Source: an uncultured Gemmatimonadota bacterium
GTDB taxonomy: Bacteria > Gemmatimonadota > Gemmatimonadetes > Gemmatimonadales > Gemmatimonadaceae
Reading direction: 5' to 3'
Assembly (NCBI GenBank): GCA_903894655.1
Contig: CAITQY010000465.1
Coordinates: forward strand, 1-20,725
Length of the DNA: 20,725 nucleotides
This document shows positions 14,864 through 20,725 of the stretch, piece after piece. Each line of letters starts with the position of its first letter. Position 1 is the first letter of the stretch. Made by a program: the position numbers and the translations under genes. The notes below the pieces were generated by a model. The model did no database searches. It saw nothing but the letters and a program-made list of their open reading frames with translations, and was not told where the DNA came from.

Positions 14864-16141
14864 CTACCGCAGGGGCGTGCTGAGCCGGATGAAGTACAGC
14901 ACCACGCGATCACGGAGCTGGGTCGCCGGAAGAATCTTCGACACAAAGTTACTCGCCCCACCGTCGACGACGCCAAAGTCGTCGTCGTTGGAGACCACCA
15001 GCAGATCCTTCCCGATCAGCGTCACGCCTTCCAGCTTGTCGTGCGGATAGCCGCCGGGGAGGGTGAGCAGGTCATACACCAGCGACTTCGACACGGGGGT
15101 GATGGCGTTCGAGGCGCGTTCGGCTGGGGTCAACGCTTCGAGCACCTTCCCGCCGAAGAGCTTACCGGTGCTCGCGTTCGCCGGGTCGCCCACATCGGTG
15201 GCATTCGCGAGGTCGATGCGATAGACGCGCTTGGATGTCGCCGCCGGCGAGCCGCCCTGAAACAGGCCGTCGCGCTCGATCACCAGAAACGACGTCGCGG
15301 AAATTGCCGTGATCTCGCTGATGATGTTGCCGACCGCATCGGCCACATACACGAACGTCTTCGTGGCTCCGGAGGCGATGTCGAAGGTGATAATGCGGTA
15401 CGCGTTGCTGGCGCGGCCAATCGTGGTGGTGGGATTGTCGAGCGGCGACTGCATGGCGCCCACGAGCGTTCGGCCATCGGGGGTGATGGCCAGTCCTTCC
15501 ATGCCGCGATTGGGACGACGCAGGGCAAGCACTGCGGGGATCCGCCGGCCGCCGGTTCCGTTGCCAAACGGGTTAATGCGCTCGAGAGTGCGGCCACTCG
15601 CGTCGAAGTGCACGATATGCGGGCCGTACTCATCCGATACCCAGAAGCTGCCGTTGCTTTCCACCGCCAATCCTTCCGAATCCAAGCCATCGGGATCGGT
15701 GGGAATGGTCGCGCCACTGACATCAATGCCGGTTTCCCCGGTGGCACCGACGCCTGCCGGATTGGGGCGACCACTGATGTTGACGCCGGCCGCGTTCTTC
15801 AGTTCGATCGTCGAGATGCGGCGCAGCGAGTCACCACTCAACCGGAACTTGGCCAGCACGGGCGTGAAGTTGGGGAGCGGGAACAGGAGACGGTTGGCCA
15901 CCGGCGTCGTGGTGTTTGGACCACGGTCGGTCATGATCCAGAACACGGCGGGGTCCGTTGGATCCATGGCGAGCGCCGAGCCGTATCCGCCGGCAATCGT
16001 CACGCCGCTGAGCGTGCCCCACGTCGTCGGCGCGGCATCGACGGCTTTGAGCGGGTAGGTGATGGCGGCGGCTGGGGCCGTGCTATCGTCGCTGCACGCG
16101 ACGACGCACAATGCCAAGACCGAGAAGGGGAGCGTACGCAT
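14864..16141 (-). CDS. Phytase-like (esterase-like) lipoprotein
   Basis: Predicted lipoprotein of 425 aa: a short signal peptide with lipobox VVAC, lipidated Cys16, then SDDSTAP. The body fits the phytase-like family (Pfam PF13449), a beta-propeller with three EG-type repeats visible: DSEGLAVESNGSFWVSDEYG, GMEGLAITPDGRTLVGAMQS and KLEGVTLIGKDLLVVSNDDD. Acidic loops of this kind would bind metal. Activity on phytate or other esters is only inferred from the family. The frame extends to 16399, but the part before ATG 16141 reads through an intergenic palindrome and has no protein character, while the ATG gives a clean lipoprotein signal. No strong ribosome site is seen. An 11-bp-phased repeat array lies 43-81 bp upstream. 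Confidence 0.82.
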   Translation of the reverse strand: MRTLPFSVLALCVVACSDDSTAPAAAITYPLKAVDAAPTTWGTLSGVTIAGGYGSALAMDPTDPAVFWIMTDRGPNTTTPVANRLLFPLPNFTPVLAKFRLSGDSLRRISTIELKNAAGVNISGRPNPAGVGATGETGIDVSGATIPTDPDGLDSEGLAVESNGSFWVSDEYGPHIVHFDASGRTLERINPFGNGTGGRRIPAVLALRRPNRGMEGLAITPDGRTLVGAMQSPLDNPTTTIGRASNAYRIITFDIASGATKTFVYVADAVGNIISEITAISATSFLVIERDGLFQGGSPAATSKRVYRIDLANATDVGDPANASTGKLFGGKVLEALTPAERASNAITPVSKSLVYDLLTLPGGYPHDKLEGVTLIGKDLLVVSNDDDFGVVDGGASNFVSKILPATQLRDRVVLYFIRLSTPLR

Positions 16142-16184
16142 GTCGGTGTGGGTTGAGGGTGTGCGCGGATCATCCCTCGAGCAC

Positions 16185-16222
16185 GTCACGGACACGTCAC
16201 CACACGGTGACCATACGGTCAC
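16185..16222. promoter_or_regulatory. Four GTCAC/GTGAC units at exact 11-bp spacing
   Basis: GTCAC at 16185 and 16196, GTGAC at 16207 and GTCAC at 16218 sit exactly 11 bp apart, so all face one side of the helix. The last two also form the dyad GTGACC-N4-GGTCAC. The spacing and the 7+4 layout resemble PhoB/PhoP direct-repeat boxes, and the adjacent gene encodes a phytase-like protein, but the bases differ from the known consensus sequences. Confidence 0.5.
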
Positions 16223-16356
16223 TACTTCGCCGAACGAACGGGTGGGGCCATCGAGATCGGAGCAGGTCGTCGACGTGCCGGGCGGAGGATGTCGCGTGAC
16301 CACCGACGCACTCGCGTGCACGTGCTCTGCTCGGTGGTCGATCGCAACAGCCGGAA

Positions 16357-16449
16357 CACGGAGATCACGGATTACACCGAAACCACACGGATAAGCCAAC
16401 AGCGTTTTTGCTTATCCGTGTTGGTACCGTAGCATCCGTGATCTCCGTG
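16357..16449. repeat. Long imperfect palindrome rich in CACGGA/TCCGTG, REP- or MITE-like
   Basis: Outer arms 16357-16372 and 16434-16449 match over 16 of 16 bases, and inner arms 16385-16396 and 16410-16421 over 12 of 12, around a 13-base loop. The bulged 12-base stretches between them pair only in part. The left arm carries CACGGA-type units at 16357, 16366, 16375 (CACCGA) and 16386. It could be a dispersed intergenic repeat or act as a transcription barrier. Confidence 0.7.
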
Positions 16450-16500
16450 GTCTGGCGGTTGTTGTTGCCGTAGCGACCTGGCGGTTACCCCAATCCTGCA

Positions 16501-16523
16501 GGATCTCGTTGAGATCGAGATCC
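16501..16523 (+). repeat. 8-bp hairpin in the methyltransferase leader
   Basis: GGATCTCG (16501-16508) and CGAGATCC (16516-16523) are perfect inverted repeats with a 7-base loop, ending 38 bp before the methyltransferase ATG. Function unknown; possible leader structure or operator. Confidence 0.45.
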
Positions 16524-16561
16524 GGCGTTGCCGTCGCCGCCGTTCGTTTGCAGGTTGAGCC

Positions 16562-17269
16562 ATGACGAACCATGATCCCTCCCACCCCGCAATGCTGACG
16601 GCGCGTTTGCGCGACAGTTGGGACGCGAATGCCACGGCGTGGACGGCCGCGGTGCGCGAGCAGCGCATTCCGAGTCGTCGTGCGGGGACCGACGCCGCGA
16701 TCGTGGCGGCGTGTACCGGTCGTGATGCTCGGCGCGTGTTGGACGTCGGCTGCGGCGAAGGGTGGCTGGCGCGCGCTATCGCCCGCGAGTTCTCTGACGT
16801 GCTCGGCATCGACGGGAGCGCCGGGCTGATCGAGCAGGCCGCTGCGCTGCCCCTGCCCGGTGTACGGTTTGCGACGGTCAGTTACGAGACGCTCATCGCC
16901 GACGCGCAGGCGGTGGCTGGTCCGTGGGAGCTGATCGTGTGCAACTTTGCGCTCCTCGGCGACCCGCTCAGTCCGCTGCTTGGCGCGCTCGCGCAGCGGT
17001 TGGCGCCAGATGGCCGGCTGCTCATTCAGACGGTGCATCCCTGGACGGCGATGGGCGACGGGCCGTACGAATGCGGCTGGCGTGAAGAGCAATTCCAGGG
17101 GTTCGGCGTGGCGTTTCCGGCGACCATGCCGTGGTACTTCCGCACGCTCGCCTCGTGGCACCGCGAGCTCGAGGTGGCAGGCTTGGTCCTGCAGGCGATG
17201 GAAGAGCCGCTGCACCCCGAGACGCGTCGGCCGCTCTCGATACTGCTGCACTGTGGCTCGCGAGCATAG
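16562..17269 (+). CDS. Class I SAM-dependent methyltransferase
   Basis: Soluble protein of 235 aa with a Rossmann-type methyltransferase core. Motif I is VLDVGCGEGWLA (59-70), the acidic end of strand 2 is GIDGS (82-86, Asp84 to the SAM ribose), and ELIVCNFALL with LAPDGRLLIQTVHPW forms motifs II/III and strand 5. The ATG at 16562 has AGG and GAG sequences a few bases upstream. Substrate is not predictable: the family covers small molecules, quinones and proteins, and the neighbours (a SusCD pair, and a divergent lipoprotein) give no strong hint. The coding strand has a long shadow frame through which the SusC frame could be wrongly extended. Confidence 0.85.
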   Translation: MTNHDPSHPAMLTARLRDSWDANATAWTAAVREQRIPSRRAGTDAAIVAACTGRDARRVLDVGCGEGWLARAIAREFSDVLGIDGSAGLIEQAAALPLPGVRFATVSYETLIADAQAVAGPWELIVCNFALLGDPLSPLLGALAQRLAPDGRLLIQTVHPWTAMGDGPYECGWREEQFQGFGVAFPATMPWYFRTLASWHRELEVAGLVLQAMEEPLHPETRRPLSILLHCGSRA

Positions 17270-17366
17270 CTTAGGCTCATTAAATGTTACGCACTCAATA
17301 ATCTGGCAGGACCACCGCCGGCATGTCGGTCGGTGCGTGGCGCACACGCAGACTTGGAGCAAACGA

Positions 17367-20300
17367 ATGATGTTTCGACAGGGGCAGCGCGGCGCGATGG
17401 TAATCGCGATGGCGCTCTTCGCGTCGCCGGCCATGCTGGCGGCGCAAACGGGAACGGGAACGGTACGCGGCACGGTGACGGACGCCGCGAATGGCCGTGG
17501 GCTGGCGGAGGCGCAAGTGACGGTCTCCGGCACCCGGGTGGGTACCACCAGCGGGAGCACCGGTGAGTACGTGCTCGTTGGCGTGCCCGCTGGTCCGCGG
17601 GTCATCAGCGTTCGACGCATTGGCTACTCACCAACCGTCCTGCCGGTCACCGTCACGGCGGCCGCCACCGCGACACTGGATGTCACGCTGCGGGTGAGTG
17701 CGGTCAATCTGAGCGAAGTCATCGTAACCGGCTCAGCGGCGCCCACCGAGAAGCGCAAAGTGGGCACCAGCATTGCGTTGGTCGACTCGACCGTCATCAG
17801 CCGTGCTCAGTCGGTCACGCTCGATCAGGCGCTGCAGGGCAAGGTGGCCGGCGCGCAGATCTCGCAGAACTCCGGCGGTCCCGGTGGCGGCGGCATGTCG
17901 GTGCGTCTCCGCGGCACCAACTCGTTCATCTCGGGCTCCGATCCGCTGTACATCATCGACGGCGTGATCATCGACAACGGGTCGGCGCAGCTCACCGACC
18001 TCGGTGGTCGCTCGAATCCGCAGAATCGCCTCGCCGACCTCAATCCGGCCGATGTCGAACGCATCGAAATCATTCGCGGTGCCGCCGCCGCGGCGCTGTA
18101 CGGTTCGCGCGCGAACAACGGCGTGGTGCAGATCTTCACCAAGCGCGGCAGCATCGGCAAGCCGCGTTTCTCGCTGTCCAGCCGCTACTCGTCGAATGAG
18201 CTGCGCGCGCAGCAGCCGTTCAACTTGTATCCGTTCGACGCCAACGGATTGCCGGTGGCGCGCTTCAACTATCAGGACGACATCTTCACCCGCGCTGCGG
18301 GCACCGAGCAGAATCTCACCGTGGAAGGCGGCAACGAGCAGACGCGGTATTTCCTGAGCGGCAATGCCTCGGCCGAAGACGGCATCCTCAAGAGTACGTC
18401 GTCACGCCGTCAGGGCGCACGCATCAACTTGCAGCAAACGCTCAATCCGAAGCTGGTCGGCAACGTGACGGCCAACTACGTCACCACGCAGAACCAGTTC
18501 CAAGCGTTCGGTGAGCAGAACGACTACGGTATCATGGGTTCGCTCTTCTTCGCGCCCACGAACGTGGACTTCCGTCCGGTGAACGGCATCTATCCGCTGC
18601 CGCCGGCACTGGGAACGAATCCGCTGCTGGCGATCGATCGCATCAAGAATCCGCAGACGATCGACCGCTTCATCGGGTCGAGCAAGCTCACGTGGACGCC
18701 GATGCCGCAGCTCGTGCTCGACTACACCATCGGCGTGGACAACACGTCGTTCGAACAGCGGCAGTTCATCCCGCGCAACGCGGTGCTGGGCACGGCACCA
18801 AACGCCACCGGTCGCTCGCAGTCGGTGTTCCAGGGCAACCGCATCGTGAATCAGGACGGGATCGCTACGTATTCCTGGAAGCCGATCGGCGCGGTGGAAC
18901 TGCGCACGACCGGTGGCTTCAACTACACGAGTCAAAAGGTGCGCACCACGAGCGCGGTCGCCAACGGTCTCGCGCCGGTGGGTGAACTGGTTGGCGCCGG
19001 CTCGGTGTTCAGCGCTGGGCAGACGGAAGTCGAACTGCGCACGCTGGGCTTCTTCGGGCAGCAGGAAGTCGCCATCAAGGACCGGCTGTTTCTGAGTGGC
19101 GCGGTGCGCTACGACGCGTCCAGCACGTTCGCGCCCTCCGAGCGGTGGCAGGCGTTCCCCAAGCTGTCGGCCTCCTACGTGGTGCTGAAGAACGGCGACG
19201 GGCTCGTGAACAACGTCCGCGTGCGGAGTGCGCTGGGGTGGGCCGGTAGCCAGCCGGGCATTGTGAATGCCTATTCGCAGTACATCACCTACACGCAGCT
19301 GCCGTTCGCCGGTCGCCCGGGCTTCGTGAATGACGTGACCTTCGGCAACCCGACGTTGCGCAACGAGCGCGCGCGCGAGTGGGAAGTGGGTGCCGAGGCC
19401 GGTCTCCTCAATGGCAAGCTGTCAGTGGATGCGACGTACTACAATCGCCTTGTGTCCGACCTGCTGTTCTTCCGTCCGCTCGCCACGAGCACTGGCTTCT
19501 CGCGCCAGTTCTTCCCGATCGGCAGCATGTCGAACAAGGGTGTCGAGTTGATGGTGAAGTCGACGAATCTGGACAAGGCCAACTTCAAGTGGTCCACCAC
19601 GGCCACGTACTCGACCAACAAGAACATGGTCGAGACGCTGGACATTCTCGATTTCCAGTCGGCCGGTGGTTATCCGAATCGCATTCGGGCCGGTCAGCCG
19701 GCCGGCGTGTTCTATGGCTCGTACGCGGCGCGCAACTGCGTGACCGGCGCGCTGCTGCTGGACTCGCTCGGCCGCTATCGCCGCAGCAACCAGACGGTCG
19801 ACATGGGCGCCACGCTGGCGCAGCGTCAGGCGATCAGCCAAGGCACCTGCAACGACTCGCTGAACAAGGTGATCGGCGATCCGAATCCGTCGTGGCTCGG
19901 TTCGCTCCTCAACGAGTTCACGCTCGGCAATAAGCTGCGCTTCCGCATGCTGCTCGATGGCGTGTTCGGCAACGATGTCATGAATCTCTCCACGCGCGCG
20001 CAGAACGCCGGCGTGGCCAGCAACTCCAAGACGTTCGAGCGTGAGCTGCTTCCCTATGGCGACCCGCGAAAGCTGTCGCCGGGCTTCAACGCGCGTACGC
20101 AAGGCGTCTTCGAGTACTGGGTCGAGGACGGGTCGTTCGTGAAGCTGCGCGAGCTTTCGGCCACCTACACGCTCGATGTGCCGGCTATGCGTCGTCTGTT
20201 CAAGGACGGCATCGATGTCACGGTGTCCGGTCGCAACCTCGCGGTGTGGACCAACTACAGCGGTTACGATCCCGAGATCAATCTGTTTGGCACTAACGCC

Positions 20301-20405
20301 GGCGGTGTCGGCTCGGCGCAGACCACGGCCGCCGATCGCGGCTTCGACTTCGGCGGTTATCCCATTCCGCGCGTGTGGTCCGTCAGTGCGCGATTCACTT
20401 ACTGA
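17367..20405 (+). CDS. SusC/RagA-type TonB-dependent outer-membrane transporter
   Basis: Outer-membrane receptor of 1012 aa. Signal peptide 1-26 (cut near MLAAQ) is followed by a carboxypeptidase-regulatory-like beta domain (31-110, GTVRGTVTDAANGRGLAEAQ). A TonB-box-like LSEVIVTG (115-122) and the plug domain follow, with TLDQALQGKVAGAQI, SDPLYIIDGVIIDNG and DVERIEIIRGAAAAALYGSR and NGVVQIF, the SusC/RagA signature. The beta-barrel fills the rest and ends in an aromatic residue (SARFTY). ATG 17367 with GGAG seven bases upstream was chosen; the frame continues back to 16947 only as a shadow of the methyltransferase. It pairs with the SusD-like gene 19 bp downstream to import a large ligand (glycan, peptide or other). 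The ligand is unknown. Confidence 0.93.
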   Translation: MMFRQGQRGAMVIAMALFASPAMLAAQTGTGTVRGTVTDAANGRGLAEAQVTVSGTRVGTTSGSTGEYVLVGVPAGPRVISVRRIGYSPTVLPVTVTAAATATLDVTLRVSAVNLSEVIVTGSAAPTEKRKVGTSIALVDSTVISRAQSVTLDQALQGKVAGAQISQNSGGPGGGGMSVRLRGTNSFISGSDPLYIIDGVIIDNGSAQLTDLGGRSNPQNRLADLNPADVERIEIIRGAAAAALYGSRANNGVVQIFTKRGSIGKPRFSLSSRYSSNELRAQQPFNLYPFDANGLPVARFNYQDDIFTRAAGTEQNLTVEGGNEQTRYFLSGNASAEDGILKSTSSRRQGARINLQQTLNPKLVGNVTANYVTTQNQFQAFGEQNDYGIMGSLFFAPTNVDFRPVNGIYPLPPALGTNPLLAIDRIKNPQTIDRFIGSSKLTWTPMPQLVLDYTIGVDNTSFEQRQFIPRNAVLGTAPNATGRSQSVFQGNRIVNQDGIATYSWKPIGAVELRTTGGFNYTSQKVRTTSAVANGLAPVGELVGAGSVFSAGQTEVELRTLGFFGQQEVAIKDRLFLSGAVRYDASSTFAPSERWQAFPKLSASYVVLKNGDGLVNNVRVRSALGWAGSQPGIVNAYSQYITYTQLPFAGRPGFVNDVTFGNPTLRNERAREWEVGAEAGLLNGKLSVDATYYNRLVSDLLFFRPLATSTGFSRQFFPIGSMSNKGVELMVKSTNLDKANFKWSTTATYSTNKNMVETLDILDFQSAGGYPNRIRAGQPAGVFYGSYAARNCVTGALLLDSLGRYRRSNQTVDMGATLAQRQAISQGTCNDSLNKVIGDPNPSWLGSLLNEFTLGNKLRFRMLLDGVFGNDVMNLSTRAQNAGVASNSKTFERELLPYGDPRKLSPGFNARTQGVFEYWVEDGSFVKLRELSATYTLDVPAMRRLFKDGIDVTVSGRNLAVWTNYSGYDPEINLFGTNAGGVGSAQTTAADRGFDFGGYPIPRVWSVSARFTY

Positions 20406-20424
20406 CCCGCGGAGACCAGAACTC

Positions 20425-20725
20425 ATGCGCATGATCAAACAGAGCGCGGCGCTCGTGGCCGCCATGTCGCTCGGGGCTTGCAACCTCGACTTGCAGAACC
20501 CCAACTCGCCCACAGAAGCGCAGGTCACCACGAATGTGGATGGCGTCATCGCGCTCGCGACGGGCTTGCAGTCACGCTTTGCCACGTCGTACGGCAACTA
20601 TGCGTACACGGCCGGCTTGGTCACCGACGAATTCGCGGCCACCAGCGCGGCGCTGATTTCCATCAGCGATGCCGAGCAGGGCGCCGTGCCGTCGGGCACC
20701 GGAATCGCCGACGCGGTCTTCAACG
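20425..20725 (+). CDS. SusD/RagB-type nutrient-binding lipoprotein, N-terminal part
   Basis: First 100 codons of a gene cut by the window edge. MRMIKQSAALVAAMSLGAC gives a lipoprotein signal with lipobox LGAC and Cys19. It continues NLDLQNPNSPTEAQV and VDGVIALATGLQSRF, the opening of SusD-like tetratricopeptide folds (LDLxNPN then a helix with the scanning AxGL pattern). The ATG at 20425 follows GGAG at 20411-20414. Its position just after the SusC gene gives the functional link: it would cap the transporter barrel at the cell surface and deliver ligand. Only the start is visible, so domain completeness cannot be judged. Confidence 0.88.
   Translation, partial: MRMIKQSAALVAAMSLGACNLDLQNPNSPTEAQVTTNVDGVIALATGLQSRFATSYGNYAYTAGLVTDEFAATSAALISISDAEQGAVPSGTGIADAVFN

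Larger units (their letters stand above)
16142..16561. other. Divergent 420-bp intergenic region
   Basis: Gene-free region between the phytase-like gene (-) and the methyltransferase (+). It holds the phased GTCAC array, the CACGGA/TCCGTG palindrome, a direct repeat CTGGCGGTT (16452-16460 and 16478-16486), and a hairpin close to the methyltransferase start. Reading frames across it are shadows. Confidence 0.6.

Noticed and set aside
14258..16156. 632-codon open frame on the plus strand
   Set aside because: It lies antisense to the nuclease-like and phytase-like genes, both of which have clear motifs and signal peptides. Its residues are Arg/Gly/His-rich, as expected for a GC-rich shadow frame.
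16185..16222. CRISPR-like array
   Set aside because: Units are 5 bases with 6-base gaps, far too short for repeats and spacers; helical phasing points to a binding array.
16947..17366. N-terminal extension of the SusC frame
   Set aside because: It overlaps the methyltransferase in another frame and precedes a good ribosome site and signal peptide at 17367.
17270..17366. Promoter for the SusC gene
   Set aside because: An AT-rich stretch with AATAAT is present, but no -35-like box at acceptable spacing was found.

Overview
The window looks like chromosomal DNA of a GC-rich, diderm, heterotrophic soil or freshwater bacterium, most likely a Gemmatimonadota relative. This is inferred from three things together: a SusC/RagA plus SusD/RagB pair written in very GC-rich codons, a Tad/Flp pilus locus whose pilin has an unusual DDAIAVTEYALL processing region, and many secreted or lipoprotein enzymes. 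No rRNA, tRNA, CRISPR array, transposase or phage gene was seen.

Left part (1-9832). A UbiA-superfamily prenyltransferase of the DPPR-synthase type (+) converges on a minus-strand Tad pilus locus. In transcription order this is flp, [hairpin], tadV/cpaA prepilin peptidase, tadE-like, cpaB/rcpC, cpaC/rcpA secretin, cpaE/tadZ, cpaF/tadA ATPase, tadB, tadC and a tadG-like gene. From tadZ to tadG the genes are nearly continuous (TGA-TCC-GTG, ATGA and TGATG junctions), so they form one operon. The set is compact: no tadD, tadF or rcpB is visible. Several long reading frames need shortening: the secretin starts at a TTG behind a consensus Shine-Dalgarno, and tadC, tadE and flp also start inside the longer frames.

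Middle (9833-13839). An AT-richer 486-bp intergenic region with a candidate flp promoter and several dyads separates flp from two plus-strand genes for envelope glycan work: a multipass GT-C/DUF2029-like protein and a GT2 glycosyltransferase. A perfect 13-bp hairpin follows them. Next comes a membrane-anchored PHP-type metallohydrolase.

Right part (13840-20725). Two minus-strand exported proteins, an S1/P1-nuclease/phospholipase-C-fold zinc enzyme and a phytase-like (esterase-like) lipoprotein, are separated by a perfect 14-bp hairpin. A 420-bp divergent region then holds an 11-bp-phased GTCAC/GTGAC array and a 93-bp dispersed-repeat-like palindrome. It is followed by a SAM methyltransferase, a SusC-type TonB-dependent transporter and the start of its SusD-type lipoprotein, which is cut by the window edge. 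The likely theme of this half is scavenging of external polymers and phosphate esters: exported hydrolases plus a SusCD import complex.

The strongest non-gene signals are the phased array upstream of the phytase-like gene, the CACGGA-rich palindrome, three perfect 13-14 bp stem hairpins without U-tracts, and a sequence (ACCGTCAC-[T]-ACGGTGA) shared by two sites in the Tad locus.
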